Source: Acinetobacter towneri DSM 14962 = CIP 107472
GTDB taxonomy: Bacteria; Pseudomonadota; Gammaproteobacteria; Pseudomonadales; Moraxellaceae
Length of the DNA stretch: 64,000 nt
Reading direction: 5' to 3'
NCBI RefSeq assembly: GCF_000368785.1
Contig: NZ_KB849691.1
Location: 73,835-137,834 of the forward strand
Numbering within the stretch: position 1 is the first letter of the stretch; every line of letters starts with the position of its first letter. Of the stretch, positions 18,624 through 30,552 are shown piece by piece. The position numbers and the translations under genes were made by a program. The notes beneath the pieces were generated by a model. That model was not told where the DNA came from. It was given only the letters and a program-made list of their open reading frames with translations, and did not search any database.

Positions 18624-19157
18624 ATGAAACGTTGGTACATTATTCATGCCTACTCAGGTTATGAAAAACAAGTGATGCGTTCGCTTAATGATCGAATCCA
18701 GCGTAGCGCTGTTGCCGATAGCTTTGGTGAAGTCCTTGTTCCTACCGAAGAAGTGGTAGAAATGAAGGATGGTAAGAAACGTAAGTCAGAGCGTAAGTTC
18801 TTTCCAGGCTATGTATTGGTTGAAATGGAAATGAACGATGAAACTTGGCACATTGTTAAAGAGTGTCCAAAAGTTTTAGGTTTTATTGGTGGTACAGCAG
18901 AAAAGCCTGCCCCAATTACGCAAAAAGAAGCTGACGCGATTCTTGCACGTGTACGCAATACTGGTGAAGCACCTCGTCCGAAGACGATGTTTGAACCAGG
19001 CGAAGAATTACTTGTGATTGATGGTCCATTCACCGACTTTAAAGGCGTGGTGGAAGAAGTTCAATACGAGAAGTCACGTTTAACGTTGACAATTAATGTA
19101 TTTAATCGACCTACTCAGGTTGAGCTGGAATTTCGTCAAGTCGAAAAATCCGTTTAA
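18624..19157 (+). CDS. nusG: Transcription termination/antitermination protein NusG
   Basis: A 177-residue elongation factor that binds RNA polymerase and couples it to Rho or the ribosome. The NGN domain begins [16 protein letters not shown] and contains FPGYVLVEM. The C-terminal KOW domain has [24 protein letters not shown]. It is co-transcribed with secE. A stem-loop follows its stop codon before rplK. Confidence 0.97.
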   Translation: MKRWYIIHAYSGYEKQVMRSLNDRIQRSAVADSFGEVLVPTEEVVEMKDGKKRKSERKFFPGYVLVEMEMNDETWHIVKECPKVLGFIGGTAEKPAPITQKEADAILARVRNTGEAPRPKTMFEPGEELLVIDGPFTDFKGVVEEVQYEKSRLTLTINVFNRPTQVELEFRQVEKSV

Positions 19158-19176
19158 GTTTGAGTGGTTGGAAAAC

Positions 19177-19199
19177 GCCCGATTTATGATGAATCGGGC
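19177..19199 (+). terminator. Stem-loop between nusG and rplK
   Basis: GCCCGATT (19177-19184) pairs with AATCGGGC (19192-19199) over a 7-nt loop, followed by ATTGTTGTTGT, a weak T-rich tail. It could partially terminate secE-nusG transcripts or form part of the L11 operon leader that binds L1; sequence alone does not decide. Confidence 0.45.
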
Positions 19200-19273
19200 A
19201 TTGTTGTTGTAACGGTATCGTTACTTAAAATATTGGGGAGCCTAGCGGCGTTTGTACCCAGAGGTAATTTGAA

Positions 19274-19702
19274 ATGGCTAAGAAGATTGACGGCTATATC
19301 AAGCTGCAAGTTCCAGCTGGTAAAGCGAATCCATCTCCACCAATTGGTCCTGCATTAGGTCAACGTGGTGTTAACATCATGGCATTCTGTAAAGAATTCA
19401 ATGCTGCTACACAAAAAGTTGAACCAGGTTTGCCAATTCCTGTAGTGATCACTGTGTACAACGACAAGTCGTTCACATTCATCATGAAAACTCCTCCTGC
19501 TGCAATTCTTCTTAAGAAAGCTGCAGGCATTCAAAAGGGTTCAGCTGTACCTAACAAAAACAAAGTTGGTAAGTTGACTCGTGCTCAATTAGAAGAAATC
19601 GCGACTACTAAAGAACCAGATTTAACTGGTGCTGATTTAGAAGCACGTGTGCGTACCATTGCTGGTTCTGCACGTTCTATGGGCTTGGATGTGGAGCTAT
19701 AA
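19274..19702 (+). CDS. rplK: 50S ribosomal protein L11
   Basis: A 142-residue ribosomal protein of the GTPase-associated centre. The N-terminal [34 protein letters not shown] and the C-terminal 23S-binding domain ending [12 protein letters not shown] are fully conserved. The ribosome-binding site AGAGGTAATTTGAA precedes the ATG. rplA follows 3 nt later, so the two are translationally coupled and probably autoregulated by L1. Confidence 0.98.
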   Translation: MAKKIDGYIKLQVPAGKANPSPPIGPALGQRGVNIMAFCKEFNAATQKVEPGLPIPVVITVYNDKSFTFIMKTPPAAILLKKAAGIQKGSAVPNKNKVGKLTRAQLEEIATTKEPDLTGADLEARVRTIAGSARSMGLDVEL

Positions 19703-19705
19703 GAC

Positions 19706-20401
19706 ATGGCAAAGTTAACTAAACGTCAAAAAGCCATTGCTGCTGCTGTAGAAGCAAACAAAGTTTACACTTTGGAAGAAGCAGTTGAAGTTCTAAACAA
19801 CCTTCCTGCTGCTAAATTCAAAGAATCTTTGGATGTTGCGGTAAACCTAGGTGTTGACCCACGTAAATCTGATCAGGTTGTTCGTGGTGCGACTACACTT
19901 CCTGCAGGTACTGGTAAAACTGTACGTGTAGCTGTTTTCGCTCAAGGTGCTGCTGCAGAAGCTGCTAAAGCTGAAGGCGCAGACGTAGTTGGTTTCGATG
20001 ACTTAGCTGAAAGCATTCAAGCGGGTAACCTTGACTTTGACGTTGTGATTGCAGCTCCGGATGCAATGCGCGTAGTAGGTAAGTTGGGTACGATTCTTGG
20101 TCCACGTGGCTTAATGCCAAACCCTAAAGTGGGTACTGTAACTCCTGACGTTGCGACTGCAGTTAAAAATGCAAAAGCAGGTCAAGCGCGTTACCGTGTA
20201 GACAAAGCGGGTATTATCCACGCTGCGATTGGTCAAGTTGGCTTTACTGCTGAAGCAGTTCGTTCAAACGTTGAAACCTTAGTTGCTGACTTGAAAAAGT
20301 TAAAGCCTGCAACTTCTAAAGGCGTATACATCAAAAAGATCACTTTGAGCTCTACTATGGGTCCTGGTCTTGTTATTGATGTACAGAACGTTTCTAACTA
20401 A
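19706..20401 (+). CDS. rplA: 50S ribosomal protein L1
   Basis: A 231-residue ribosomal protein of the L1 stalk, and by family knowledge the translational repressor of its own operon. Conserved segments are [42 protein letters not shown] and the C-terminal [12 protein letters not shown]. The start lies 3 nt after rplK. Downstream is a palindromic intergenic repeat and then the L10 leader. Confidence 0.98.
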   Translation: MAKLTKRQKAIAAAVEANKVYTLEEAVEVLNNLPAAKFKESLDVAVNLGVDPRKSDQVVRGATTLPAGTGKTVRVAVFAQGAAAEAAKAEGADVVGFDDLAESIQAGNLDFDVVIAAPDAMRVVGKLGTILGPRGLMPNPKVGTVTPDVATAVKNAKAGQARYRVDKAGIIHAAIGQVGFTAEAVRSNVETLVADLKKLKPATSKGVYIKKITLSSTMGPGLVIDVQNVSN

Positions 20402-20439
20402 GTCTGACTTAGAAAGAATTTTAAAGTCCTGAAAAGTCT

Positions 20440-20510
20440 CCTTCTCCCTCTGGGAGAAGGTCGGGATGAGGGTTAAACCTCTCCCTAACCCTCTCCTAGC
20501 AGGAGAGGGG
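20440..20510. repeat. REP-like double palindrome between rplA and rplJ
   Basis: Two hairpins lie in tandem: CCTTCTCCC/GGGAGAAGG with a 3-nt loop (20440-20460), and CCCTCTCCT/AGGAGAGGG (about 20489-20509). They are joined by a CCTCTCCCTAACC-rich segment. This CTCTCCC/GGGAGAG pattern is typical of short palindromic intergenic repeats. With no T-tract it is not a standard terminator, but in the middle of a ribosomal operon it may influence mRNA stability. Confidence 0.7.
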
Positions 20511-20559
20511 GACATTCAGGCGGACTTTGAATTGGTAAATGAGAATTTATCAGCGTCAA

Positions 20560-20722
20560 AGACCTCAGGCGAGAGTAGTTTTATGCTGCTTTCTTAATCT
20601 TCCAGCCTGGGTAGACGCGGTGGTGTGATTTATTCCTCCTCCGCGTGTAAGTTCAGCAATGAATTTACGAATTGGGAGTGTGCTTCACGTAAGCACATAA
20701 ATCACCGTTAGGAGGTTTTACA
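20560..20722 (+). promoter_or_regulatory. L10 leader (autoregulatory 5' region of rplJL)
   Basis: The roughly 160-nt region before rplJ contains no ORF but several potential stems, ending in the strong TTAGGAGG ribosome-binding site. In proteobacteria the mRNA at this position binds the L10-L12 complex and represses rplJL translation. I assign it by position and the structured look; covariance was not tested. Confidence 0.5.
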
Positions 20723-21229
20723 ATGGCTCTTCTTATCGAAGACAAAAAACAGATCGTAGCAGAAGTTAACGAAGTTGCTTCTAAAGCGTTCTCTGCTGTT
20801 GTTGCTGACTATCAAGGTATGAGCGTTGAGCAATTAACGGCTCTACGTGTTGAAGCGCGTAAATTAGGTGTTACTACACGTGTTGTACGTAATACTTTGG
20901 CTAAACGTGCTTTTCAAGATACGCAATTCACGATCTTGAACGACAACCTTGTTGGCCCAACAATTTTAGCTTTCTCAACTTCTGAAGACGACATGGGTGC
21001 AGCTGCACGCTTGTTCGAAGAATTCGCTAAAACGAATAAAGCATTTGAACTTAAAGCTGCTGCATTTGACGGCAAACTTTATAAAGGTGCTGAAGTTAGC
21101 GTAATTGCGAATCTTCCGAACCAAGAAAAAGCGCTTACTATGCTTGCAAACGTTCTTCAAGCTCCTATTTCGAAATTGGGTCGCCTTATTACTGCGCTCA
21201 AAGAGAAAAACGAGTCAGAAGCTGCATAA
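20723..21229 (+). CDS. rplJ: 50S ribosomal protein L10
   Basis: A 168-residue base of the L12 stalk. The N-terminal KKQIVAEVNEVASKAFSAVVADYQGMSVEQLTALR and the RNA-binding RNTLAKRAF segment are conserved; the C-terminal helix (about 135-165) is where L12 dimers bind. It forms an operon with rplL 48 nt downstream, under the putative L10 leader upstream. Confidence 0.98.
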   Translation: MALLIEDKKQIVAEVNEVASKAFSAVVADYQGMSVEQLTALRVEARKLGVTTRVVRNTLAKRAFQDTQFTILNDNLVGPTILAFSTSEDDMGAAARLFEEFAKTNKAFELKAAAFDGKLYKGAEVSVIANLPNQEKALTMLANVLQAPISKLGRLITALKEKNESEAA

Positions 21230-21277
21230 GCTTAAATTTATTTCCACACCATTCAATTTCCATTTGGAGTTATTCTC

Positions 21278-21649
21278 ATGGCTTTAACTAACGAAGAAAT
21301 CTTAAACGCAGTTGCTGAAAAAACTGTTCTTGAACTTGTTGAACTTATCTCTGCTTTTGAAGAGAAATTCAATGTATCAGCTGCTGCTGTTGCTGTTGCT
21401 GCTGCTCCAGGCGCTGGCGCTGCTGCTGCAGAAGAGCAATCTGAATTCAACGTTGAGTTGACTTCTTTCGGTGCGAACAAAGTTGCTGTAATTAAAGCAG
21501 TTCGTGAAGCTACTGGCCTTGGTCTTAAAGAAGCTAAAGACATCGTTGAAGGCGCTCCTTCAGTGATCAAAGAAGCTGTTTCTAAAGAAGAAGGTGAAGA
21601 GCTTAAGAAGAAACTTGAAGAAGCTGGTGCTACAGTTACACTTAAGTAA
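21278..21649 (+). CDS. rplL: 50S ribosomal protein L7/L12
   Basis: A 123-residue stalk protein that recruits translation GTPases. The N-terminal dimerisation domain (1-35) is followed by an Ala/Gly-rich hinge (about 37-52) and the C-terminal domain with [27 protein letters not shown]. Codon use is highly biased. It is followed by two hairpins in the gap before rpoB, where differential expression of stalk and polymerase genes is usually set. Confidence 0.98.
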   Translation: MALTNEEILNAVAEKTVLELVELISAFEEKFNVSAAAVAVAAAPGAGAAAAEEQSEFNVELTSFGANKVAVIKAVREATGLGLKEAKDIVEGAPSVIKEAVSKEEGEELKKKLEEAGATVTLK

Positions 21650-21657
21650 TCTTAAGG

Positions 21658-21726
21658 GGAGTCGATTTTTTTATAATCGACTCCAAAAAATGGCTGATGG
21701 CTCTTGGGTCATCAGCCTTTTTGCGT
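21658..21726 (+). terminator. Tandem hairpins (attenuator) between rplL and rpoB
   Basis: The first stem is GGAGTCGATT/AATCGACTCC (21658-21684), followed by an A-run. The second stem is GGCTGATG/CATCAGCC (21692-21717), followed by TTTTTGCG, a terminator-like shape. Partial termination here would lower rpoBC relative to rplJL, as known in enterobacteria. The remaining 230 nt before rpoB show no gene. Confidence 0.65.
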
Positions 21727-21956
21727 TACAATTATCGGCTCGATTTTTGTTTGAATGATGGGAAAACCATCGAAAACAATATAAATCAATAAAATCAAAC
21801 GCTTACCAATATTTTTCCACATTTAAAAATATTGTTAAGCGTTTTAATACCACTAAAAATTGCAGCATTTGTAAAGAGTGGTGGCCATATCGGCCTGCGT
21901 AATTCCTTCTAAACCCGTTCTGCAGGCGGGTTTAGTTTACTTTCCGAGGACTCCAG

Positions 21957-24900
21957 ATGGCATACTCATATACCGAAAAGAAACGGATCCGTAAGAATTT
22001 TGGTAAATTGCCCCAAGTAATGGATGCACCGTACTTGCTTTCGATTCAAGTCGACTCGTACCGTACTTTCCTTCAAGATGGCAAAACTCCAAAAAGCCGC
22101 GAAGATATCGGTCTCCAAGCCGCATTTCGTTCAGTTTTTCCTATAGAAAGTTATTCTGGCAATGCTGCTTTAGAATTTGTTGAGTATAGTCTTGGTAAGC
22201 CTGAGTTTGATGTACGTGAGTGTATTCTTCGCGGCTCAACTTATGCGGCACCAATGCGCGTAAAAATTCGTTTGATCATTAAAGATCGTGAAACGAAATC
22301 AATCAAAGATGTGCGTGAGCAAGAAGTCTACATGGGCGAAATGCCATTGATGACGGATAACGGTACCTTTGTGATTAACGGTACTGAGCGTGTAATTGTT
22401 TCTCAATTACACCGTTCACCAGGCGTGTTCTTTGACCACGATAAAGGTAAGACCCACTCGAGCGGTAAAGTGTTGTATTCAGCACGCATTATTCCTTACC
22501 GTGGCTCATGGTTAGACTTTGAATTCGATGCCAAAGACCTCGTTTATGTGCGTATTGACCGTCGTCGTAAATTGCTTGCGACTGTAGTGTTGCGTGCATT
22601 GGGCTATAGCAATGAACAAATCCTAGACTTGTTCTTTGAGAAAGTACCTGTCTATTTAGACATGGGTAGCTACCAAATTGACCTTGTCCCAGAACGCTTA
22701 CGTGGCGAAATGGCACAATTTGACATCACTGATACTGACGGCAAAGTGATTGTTGAGCAAGGTAAACGCATTAATGCGCGTCACGTACGTCAAATGGAAG
22801 CAGCTGGTCTTGAGAAGCTTTCAGTTCCTGATGAGTACTTGTACGAACGTATTACTGCAGAAGACATCCAGCTAAAAGATGGCGATGTGATTGCTGCAAA
22901 CACCTTGTTAAGCCATGAAATCATGGTGAAACTTGCAGAAGGTGGTGTTAAACAATTTAACATCCTATTCACCAATGACATCGACCGTGGTTCGTTCATT
23001 GCGGACACCTTACGTGCAGATACAACTGTTGGTCGTGAAGATGCTTTGGTAGAAATCTACAAAGTGATGCGTCCAGGTGAGCCACCGACGAAAGAAGCCG
23101 CTGAAAATCTGTTCAATAACTTGTTCTTCTCTTCTGAGCGTTATGATTTATCGCCAGTAGGTCGTATGAAGTTCAACCGTCGTTTGGGTCGTCCTTACGA
23201 AGTGGGTACAGATCAGAAATCACGTGAAGTTGAAGGTATTTTGTCTAACGAAGACATTACCGATGTACTTAAAACATTGATCGAAATCCGTAACGGTAAA
23301 GGTGAAGTCGACGATATCGACCACTTGGGTAACCGTCGCGTACGTTCAGTGGGCGAGATGACTGAAAACCAATTCCGTGTTGGTTTGGTACGTGTTGAGC
23401 GTGCTGTAAAAGAGCGTTTGTCACAAGCTGAAACAGACAACCTGTCTCCGCAAGATTTAATCAATGCGAAGCCAGTGGCTGCTGCAATCAAAGAATTCTT
23501 TGGTTCAAGCCAATTGTCTCAGTTCATGGACCAAAACAACCCGTTGTCTGAAATTACCCACAAGCGTCGCGTATCTGCGCTTGGTCCAGGTGGTTTGACA
23601 CGTGAACGTGCAGGCTTTGAGGTACGTGACGTACACCAAACTCACTATGGTCGTGTGTGTCCAATTGAAACGCCTGAAGGTCCAAACATTGGTTTGATCA
23701 ACTCGCTTTCTGTTTATGCAAAATGTAATAATTTTGGCTTCTTGGAAACGCCATACCGTAAAGTGGTTGATGGTCGTGTAACCGATGAGGTTGAGTATTT
23801 ATCTGCAATTGAAGAAGTGGGCACGATCATTGCGCAAGCGGACTCAAGCGTAGACCAAGATGGCAATTTAACAGAAGAATTCGTATCTGTACGTCACCAA
23901 GGTGACTTCGTGCGTATGCCGCCAGAGCGCGTGACGCACATGGACGTTTCTGCACAGCAGGTTGTATCTGTAGCAGCATCACTGATTCCATTCCTTGAGC
24001 ACGATGACGCCAACCGTGCCTTGATGGGATCGAACATGCAACGTCAGGCTGTTCCGACGCTTATCGCTGATAAACCACTTGTGGGTACAGGGATGGAAGC
24101 GAACGTAGCACATGACTCAGGTGTATGTGTGATTGCAAACCGTGGTGGTCGTATTGAATATGTCGATGCTTCACGTGTAGTCATTCGTGTGAACGAAGAA
24201 GAAATGATCGCGGGTGAAGCAGGTGTAGATATCTACAACCTGATCAAATACACACGTTCAAACCAAAACACTTGTATTAACCAAAAAGTTTTGGTGAAGA
24301 TGGGTGATAAGGTAGGTCGTGGTGATGTATTGGCTGACGGTCCATCTACAGATGGCGGTGAGCTTGCACTCGGTCAGAACATGCGTGTCGCGTTCATGAC
24401 TTGGAATGGCTATAACTACGAAGACTCGATCTTGCTTTCTGAGCGTGTACTTCAAGAAGACCGTTTAACTTCGATTCACATTCAAGAATTGTCATGTGTT
24501 GCACGTGATACCAAATTGGGTGCGGAAGAAATCACAGCTGATATTCCAAACGTGGGCGAAGCTGCACTGTCTAAACTAGACGAGTCTGGTATCGTTTACA
24601 TTGGTGCTGAAGTTACTGCAGGCGACATCCTGGTAGGTAAAGTAACGCCGAAGGGTGAAACTCAGTTAACCCCTGAAGAAAAATTGCTTCGTGCAATCTT
24701 CGGTGAAAAAGCAGCAGATGTGAAAGATTCATCATTGCGCGTTCCATCAGGTACTAAAGGTACAGTGATTGACGTTCAAGTGTTTACCCGCGATGGTCTA
24801 GAAAAAGACGAACGTGCGCAAGCAATTGAAAAAGCACAGTTAGATGCATATCGCAAAGACTTGAAAGAAGAATACAAAATCTTTGAAGAAGCTGCACGTG

Positions 24901-26045
24901 AACGTATTATCCGCTTATTGAAAGGCCAAGAGTCTAACGGTGGCGGTACAACCAAACGTGGCGACAAGCTTTCTGAAGATATGTTGTCAGGCTTGGCTTT
25001 AGTGGATTTACTTGAAATTCAACCAAGTGATGAAGCGATTGCTGAACGCTTAACGCAAATTCAAACCTTCTTGAAAGAGAAGAGCTTTGAAATTGATGAG
25101 AAATTTGCTGAGAAGAAACGTAAACTTTCTACAGGCGATGAGCTCACTACAGGCGTGTTGAAAGTTGTTAAGGTGTACTTGGCTGTTAAACGTCGCATCC
25201 AACCGGGTGATAAGATGGCGGGTCGTCACGGTAACAAAGGTGTTGTATCTAACATCTTGCCAGTAGAAGACATGCCGCACGATGCTAACGGTGTACCTGT
25301 TGACATCGTATTGAACCCACTAGGTGTACCATCTCGTATGAACGTGGGTCAGATTCTTGAAACACACTTGGGTATGGCAGCCAAAGGTTTGGGTGAGCAA
25401 ATTGACAAGATGCTCAAACAACAACGTGAGATTGCTGAACTACGTGCGTTCCTAGACAAGATTTATAACAAAGTGGGTGGCGAGCAAGAAGATCTTGACA
25501 GCTTAACTGATGATGAAATCTTGGTATTGGCGGGTAACTTGCGTGCAGGTGTTCCATTGGCTACTCCTGTATTTGATGGTGCTGAAGAAGGTCAAATCAA
25601 AGAATTGCTTGAACTGGCTGAATTACCACGTTCAGGTCAGACCGTATTGTATGATGGACGTACAGGCGAGAAATTCGACCGTCCTGTGACTGTAGGTTAT
25701 ATGTACATGCTCAAACTTAACCACTTGGTGGATGACAAGATGCACGCACGTTCTACAGGTTCTTACTCACTTGTAACGCAACAGCCGTTAGGTGGTAAGG
25801 CACAATTCGGTGGTCAGCGTTTCGGTGAGATGGAAGTCTGGGCACTTGAAGCATACGGTGCTGCTTATACGCTGCAAGAAATGCTCACTGTGAAGTCGGA
25901 TGACGTTGAAGGTCGTACCCGCATCTATAAGAACATTGTAGATGGCAACCATTATATGGATCCGGGCATGCCTGAATCATTTAACGTATTGACCAAAGAG
26001 ATCCGTTCTTTAGGTATCAACATTGAACTGAAAAATGGTGACTAA
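21957..26045 (+). CDS. rpoB: DNA-directed RNA polymerase subunit beta
   Basis: The 1362-residue beta subunit of the core polymerase. It begins [19 protein letters not shown] and contains the rifampicin-binding region ([31 protein letters not shown] split over about residues 513-545), with wild-type-looking residues at the positions I can recognise. Also visible are [13 protein letters not shown] in the active-site region and a C-terminal [14 protein letters not shown] segment. Length is normal for Acinetobacter. It precedes rpoC with a 157-nt gap that holds repeats. Confidence 0.98.
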   Translation: MAYSYTEKKRIRKNFGKLPQVMDAPYLLSIQVDSYRTFLQDGKTPKSREDIGLQAAFRSVFPIESYSGNAALEFVEYSLGKPEFDVRECILRGSTYAAPMRVKIRLIIKDRETKSIKDVREQEVYMGEMPLMTDNGTFVINGTERVIVSQLHRSPGVFFDHDKGKTHSSGKVLYSARIIPYRGSWLDFEFDAKDLVYVRIDRRRKLLATVVLRALGYSNEQILDLFFEKVPVYLDMGSYQIDLVPERLRGEMAQFDITDTDGKVIVEQGKRINARHVRQMEAAGLEKLSVPDEYLYERITAEDIQLKDGDVIAANTLLSHEIMVKLAEGGVKQFNILFTNDIDRGSFIADTLRADTTVGREDALVEIYKVMRPGEPPTKEAAENLFNNLFFSSERYDLSPVGRMKFNRRLGRPYEVGTDQKSREVEGILSNEDITDVLKTLIEIRNGKGEVDDIDHLGNRRVRSVGEMTENQFRVGLVRVERAVKERLSQAETDNLSPQDLINAKPVAAAIKEFFGSSQLSQFMDQNNPLSEITHKRRVSALGPGGLTRERAGFEVRDVHQTHYGRVCPIETPEGPNIGLINSLSVYAKCNNFGFLETPYRKVVDGRVTDEVEYLSAIEEVGTIIAQADSSVDQDGNLTEEFVSVRHQGDFVRMPPERVTHMDVSAQQVVSVAASLIPFLEHDDANRALMGSNMQRQAVPTLIADKPLVGTGMEANVAHDSGVCVIANRGGRIEYVDASRVVIRVNEEEMIAGEAGVDIYNLIKYTRSNQNTCINQKVLVKMGDKVGRGDVLADGPSTDGGELALGQNMRVAFMTWNGYNYEDSILLSERVLQEDRLTSIHIQELSCVARDTKLGAEEITADIPNVGEAALSKLDESGIVYIGAEVTAGDILVGKVTPKGETQLTPEEKLLRAIFGEKAADVKDSSLRVPSGTKGTVIDVQVFTRDGLEKDERAQAIEKAQLDAYRKDLKEEYKIFEEAARERIIRLLKGQESNGGGTTKRGDKLSEDMLSGLALVDLLEIQPSDEAIAERLTQIQTFLKEKSFEIDEKFAEKKRKLSTGDELTTGVLKVVKVYLAVKRRIQPGDKMAGRHGNKGVVSNILPVEDMPHDANGVPVDIVLNPLGVPSRMNVGQILETHLGMAAKGLGEQIDKMLKQQREIAELRAFLDKIYNKVGGEQEDLDSLTDDEILVLAGNLRAGVPLATPVFDGAEEGQIKELLELAELPRSGQTVLYDGRTGEKFDRPVTVGYMYMLKLNHLVDDKMHARSTGSYSLVTQQPLGGKAQFGGQRFGEMEVWALEAYGAAYTLQEMLTVKSDDVEGRTRIYKNIVDGNHYMDPGMPESFNVLTKEIRSLGINIELKNGD

Positions 26046-26070
26046 TCATCTCCATTAAATCTCCCTAGAT

Positions 26071-26129
26071 CCCTCTTTATAAAAGAGGGACTTTTCCCCC
26101 TTTGAAAAAGGGGGATTAAGGGGGATTAA
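26071..26129. repeat. Palindromic repeat element between rpoB and rpoC
   Basis: Two short perfect hairpins, CCCTCTTT/AAAGAGGG (26071-26089) and CCCCCTTT/AAAGGGGG (26096-26114), are followed by a second copy of GGGGGATTA. This looks like a small mobile-type intergenic repeat inserted between the two polymerase genes. It has no T-tract, so transcription probably continues into rpoC. Confidence 0.65.
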
Positions 26130-26202
26130 AACTCAGTTAAAAAACAATATTTGTGACCCAGTTGGGATGTGAAAACAGCCTCCCAGCACACGGAGAAAAA
26201 AA

Positions 26203-29200
26203 TTGAAAGACTTGCTCGATATCATGCGCAAAAAGACGGATTCAGACGGTCATGCTCCAGTAGAGTTTGATCGCATCCGTATTGGTCTTGCGTCACCAGA
26301 AATGATTAAGTCATGGTCTCACGGTGAAGTTAAAAAGCCAGAAACCATTAACTATCGTACGTTCAAACCAGAACGTGATGGTTTATTCTGTGCCAAAATT
26401 TTTGGTCCAGTAAAAGATTACGAATGCTTGTGTGGTAAATACAAGCGTATGAAATACAAAGGCGTCATTTGTGAAAAATGTGGCGTAGAAGTAACGACTG
26501 CAAAAGTTCGTCGTGAGCGTATGGGTCACATCGAACTAGCTTCTCCAGTTGCACACATTTGGTTCTTAAAATCACTTCCGAGCCGTATTGGTCTATTGTT
26601 AGACATGACTTTACGTGATATCGAACGTGTATTGTATTTTGAATCTTATGTGGTGACTGACCCAGGTATGACACCATTTGAGAAATACCAACTTCTCAAT
26701 GACGAAGAATACTTCAATGCTTTAGAAGAGCATGGTGATGAATTCACAGCGAAAATGGGTGCTGAAGCGGTTCAAGACTTGTTAAAAGACATCGATCTTG
26801 AAGCTGAAATTGCTCGTTTACGTGAAGAAATTCCACAAACAACTTCAGAAACTAAGCTGAAAAAAGCCTCTAAGCGTTTGAAGTTGATGGAAGCGTTCAA
26901 AGAGTCGAACAACAAGCCAGAATGGATGGTGATGAATGTACTGCCTGTACTTCCACCAGATCTTCGTCCGTTGGTTCCACTTGAAGGTGGTCGTTTTGCG
27001 ACGTCTGACTTGAACGATCTTTATCGTCGTGTGATTAACCGTAACAACCGTTTGAAGCGTCTTCTTGACCTTGCAGCGCCAGACATCATCGTACGTAACG
27101 AAAAACGTATGTTACAAGAGTCTGTTGATGCCTTGTTAGATAACGGTCGTCGTGGTCGTGCAATCACAGGTTCAAACAAGCGTCCGCTTAAATCTTTGGC
27201 AGATATGATCAAAGGTAAGCAAGGTCGTTTCCGTCAAAACTTACTTGGTAAGCGTGTTGACTACTCTGGTCGTTCGGTAATTACTGTAGGTCCAAACCTA
27301 CGTCTGCACCAATGTGGTCTTCCGAAGAAAATGGCACTTGAGCTATTCAAGCCGTTCATCTTTGCCAAACTACAAGCTTCAGGTCAAGCAACTACCATTA
27401 AAGCTGCGAAGAAAATGGTTGAGCGTGAAACGCCAGAAGTTTGGGACGTTCTTGCCTCTGTGATTCGTCAACACCCAGTGATGTTGAACCGTGCGCCTAC
27501 ACTTCACCGTTTAGGCCTTCAAGCATTTGAACCGATCCTGATTGAAGGTAAAGCGATCCGTCTACACCCGCTTGTCTGTGCTGCGTTTAACGCCGACTTC
27601 GACGGTGACCAAATGGCGGTACACGTACCATTAACGCTTGAAGCACAATTAGAAGCGCGTGCGTTAATGATGTCCACCAACAACATCTTGTCTCCTGCGA
27701 ACGGTGAACCAATCATCGTACCATCTCAGGACGTGGTGTTGGGCTTGTATTACATCACGCGTGATGCAATCAATGCCAAAGGTGAAGGCATGGTGTTTGC
27801 TGATACGCACGAAGTAAACCGTGCACTTGCAACGGGTCAAGTTGACTTACACGCTCGCGTAAAAGCACGTGTACACCAAACCGTAATCAATGAAAATGGT
27901 GAGCGTGAGCAACAAACTATTGTTGTAGATACGACACCAGGCCGCTGCTTGCTTTGGGAAGTTGTGCCTGAAGGTTTAAGCTTCGAGCAAATTAACCTAG
28001 AGATGAACAAAAAGAACATCTCAAAGTTAATCAACTCTTGCTACCGTAAATTAGGTCTAAAAGACACGGTTATTTTTGCAGACCAATTGATGTACTTGGG
28101 CTTCCGTCAAGCGACACGTTCAGGTGTTTCTGTGGGTATGGAAGACATGGTTATTCCACCACAAAAACAAGCAATTATTGAAAAAGCAGAAACTGAAGTT
28201 CGTGAAATTGAACAACAGTTCGAGCAAGGCTTCGTAACTGCGGGTGAGCGTTATAACAAAGTGGTCGATATTTGGGCACGTACCAACGACCAAGTTGCTA
28301 AAGCGATGATGGACAACTTGTCATTCACAACTGTGAAAAACAAACAGGGTGAAGACGAGAAGCAAAAATCATTCAACTCGATCTACATGATGTCGGATTC
28401 AGGTGCGCGTGGTAGTGCGGCACAGATTCGTCAGTTGGCGGGTATGCGTGGTTTGATGGCGAAACCAGATGGTTCGATCATTGAAACGCCAATTAAAGCG
28501 AACTTCCGTGAAGGTTTGACGGTACTTCAGTACTTCATTTCAACTCACGGTGCGCGTAAAGGTTTGGCCGATACCGCATTGAAAACAGCGAACTCAGGTT
28601 ACTTGACACGTCGTTTGGTTGACGTTGCACAAGACTTGGTAATTACTGAGCCAGATTGCGGTACTTATGGCGGTTTAGTGATGACATCATTCATTCAAGG
28701 TGGTGATGTCATTGAAAACCTTGGTACGCGTGTATTAGGTCGTGTAACTGCAGAAGATGTGAAGAAAGCGGGTTCAGACGAAGTTATTCTGCCACGTAAC
28801 ACACTCATTGATGAAAAACTTGCTAACTTCTTAGAAGAGCAAGGTGTCGATGAAGTAAAAGTACGTTCAGTGGTATCTTGTGAATCGACCTTTGGTGTAT
28901 GTGCGAAGTGTTATGGTCGTGACCTAGCACGTGGTCACTTGGTGAATCCAGGTGAATCTGTGGGTGTAATGGCTGCTCAATCGATTGGTGAGCCAGGTAC
29001 ACAGTTAACCATGCGTACATTCCACGTGGGTGGTGCGGCAAGCCGAACTTCTGCAGCCAACAGCGTACAAGTGCGTAACAAAGGTTCAGTACGTTTCCAT
29101 AACGTGAAAACTGTACAACACGCTAAAGGTCACTTGGTATCTGTTTCACGTTCAGGTGAAATTGGTATTGCCGATGAGTTAGGTCGTGAGCGTGAGCGTT

Positions 29201-30402
29201 ATAAACTGCCATACGGTGCGTCAATCTTGCTCAAAGATGGCGAAGCGGTAGAAGCTGGCGGTATTGTGGCGACTTGGGATCCACACACGCATCCACTTGT
29301 GACCGAAGTTGCGGGTAAAATCCGTTTCAGCCAAATTGCTGATGGCGTGACTGCAACCTCGAAAACTGATGATGCAACAGGTATGACCACAGTTGAAATC
29401 TTGCCAGTGACTTCACGTCCTGCGTCAGGTAAAGACTTACGTCCTGCTGTGGTATTAGACACTGTGGATGGTGGCGAACAGTTCTACTTCTTGCCACAGA
29501 ACACGATTCTTTCTGTCCGTGATGGCGAAAATATCGGTGTGGGTGACGTTATTGGTCGTGTACCACAAGAATCTTCACGTACTCGTGATATTACCGGTGG
29601 TTTACCACGCGTTGCAGACTTATTTGAAGCACGTAAACCAAAAGAGCATGCGATTCTTGCAGAAGTGTCAGGTATCGTGAGCTTTGGTAAAGAAACCAAA
29701 GGTAAGAACCGTTTAGTGATTACACCAGATGATGGCTCTGAGATTTACGAAGAGTTGATTCCAAAATGGCGTAACATCAACGTGTTTGAAGGTGAGCATG
29801 TGAACCGTGGTGAAACCATTTCTGATGGTCCACAAAACCCACATGACATCTTACGCTTGAAAGGTGAAGTGGCATTAACCAACTACATCGTGAACGAAGT
29901 TCAAGACGTTTACCGCTTACAAGGTGTAAAAATTAACGATAAGCACATTGAAGTCATCGTGCGTCAAATGTTGCGTAAAGTTGAAATCACCGATGGTGGC
30001 GATACGAGCTTCATCAAAGGCGAACAAGTGGATTACATTCGCGTGGTACAAGAAAACCAAGCTGTACTTGCACAAAACAAGTTCCCAGCGAAGTTTGAAC
30101 GTCAATTGATGGGTATCACCAAAGCATCGCTTTCAACAGACTCGTTCATTTCTGCTGCATCGTTCCAGGAAACTACACGTGTGTTAACTGAAGCGGCTGT
30201 AACAGGTAAAGAAGATGATTTACGTGGCTTGAAAGAGAACGTTGTTGTGGGTCGTTTGATCCCAGCAGGTACGGGTCTTGCTTACCACTTAGAGCGTCGT
30301 CGTCAAGAAGCTGAAGCTGCTGAATTGGCATTAGTGAATGATTTCTCTGATGTAGATCAAGCATTAAGCCAAGCATTTAGCGATGAATTTAACGATCTCT
30401 AA
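26203..30402 (+). CDS. rpoC: DNA-directed RNA polymerase subunit beta'
   Basis: The 1399-residue beta' subunit. It starts at a TTG codon preceded by CGGAG; the protein begins [20 protein letters not shown], as expected for the genus. Motifs visible are the zinc ribbon ([20 protein letters not shown], about 70-90), the catalytic [12 protein letters not shown] (about 462-473) with the three Asp residues that hold Mg2+, the bridge-helix region and a second CxxC zinc site ([16 protein letters not shown]). A strong terminator follows. Confidence 0.98.
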   Translation: MKDLLDIMRKKTDSDGHAPVEFDRIRIGLASPEMIKSWSHGEVKKPETINYRTFKPERDGLFCAKIFGPVKDYECLCGKYKRMKYKGVICEKCGVEVTTAKVRRERMGHIELASPVAHIWFLKSLPSRIGLLLDMTLRDIERVLYFESYVVTDPGMTPFEKYQLLNDEEYFNALEEHGDEFTAKMGAEAVQDLLKDIDLEAEIARLREEIPQTTSETKLKKASKRLKLMEAFKESNNKPEWMVMNVLPVLPPDLRPLVPLEGGRFATSDLNDLYRRVINRNNRLKRLLDLAAPDIIVRNEKRMLQESVDALLDNGRRGRAITGSNKRPLKSLADMIKGKQGRFRQNLLGKRVDYSGRSVITVGPNLRLHQCGLPKKMALELFKPFIFAKLQASGQATTIKAAKKMVERETPEVWDVLASVIRQHPVMLNRAPTLHRLGLQAFEPILIEGKAIRLHPLVCAAFNADFDGDQMAVHVPLTLEAQLEARALMMSTNNILSPANGEPIIVPSQDVVLGLYYITRDAINAKGEGMVFADTHEVNRALATGQVDLHARVKARVHQTVINENGEREQQTIVVDTTPGRCLLWEVVPEGLSFEQINLEMNKKNISKLINSCYRKLGLKDTVIFADQLMYLGFRQATRSGVSVGMEDMVIPPQKQAIIEKAETEVREIEQQFEQGFVTAGERYNKVVDIWARTNDQVAKAMMDNLSFTTVKNKQGEDEKQKSFNSIYMMSDSGARGSAAQIRQLAGMRGLMAKPDGSIIETPIKANFREGLTVLQYFISTHGARKGLADTALKTANSGYLTRRLVDVAQDLVITEPDCGTYGGLVMTSFIQGGDVIENLGTRVLGRVTAEDVKKAGSDEVILPRNTLIDEKLANFLEEQGVDEVKVRSVVSCESTFGVCAKCYGRDLARGHLVNPGESVGVMAAQSIGEPGTQLTMRTFHVGGAASRTSAANSVQVRNKGSVRFHNVKTVQHAKGHLVSVSRSGEIGIADELGRERERYKLPYGASILLKDGEAVEAGGIVATWDPHTHPLVTEVAGKIRFSQIADGVTATSKTDDATGMTTVEILPVTSRPASGKDLRPAVVLDTVDGGEQFYFLPQNTILSVRDGENIGVGDVIGRVPQESSRTRDITGGLPRVADLFEARKPKEHAILAEVSGIVSFGKETKGKNRLVITPDDGSEIYEELIPKWRNINVFEGEHVNRGETISDGPQNPHDILRLKGEVALTNYIVNEVQDVYRLQGVKINDKHIEVIVRQMLRKVEITDGGDTSFIKGEQVDYIRVVQENQAVLAQNKFPAKFERQLMGITKASLSTDSFISAASFQETTRVLTEAAVTGKEDDLRGLKENVVVGRLIPAGTGLAYHLERRRQEAEAAELALVNDFSDVDQALSQAFSDEFNDL

Positions 30403-30422
30403 TTCGTTTTAAAGCATCATTT

Positions 30423-30450
30423 AAAGACGCCTTTCGAGGCGTCTTTTTTT
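30423..30450 (+). terminator. Rho-independent terminator of rpoBC
   Basis: AAGACGCC/GGCGTCTT stem with a TTTCGA loop followed by seven T residues, 21 nt after the rpoC stop. Confidence 0.9.
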
Positions 30451-30552
30451 GCCAACGTTTTAGTTGCATATTTTGCTTTAATAAAGCCGCAATATTGCAT
30501 ATAGTGAATTAAGAACAATTTAAAAATATCAAGAAAACTAAGGGGATAGCTT

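Noticed and set aside
20436..20512. CRISPR-like repeated hairpins in the rplA-rplJ gap
   Set aside because: The two palindromes differ in sequence and there are no regular spacers; it is a REP-like element.
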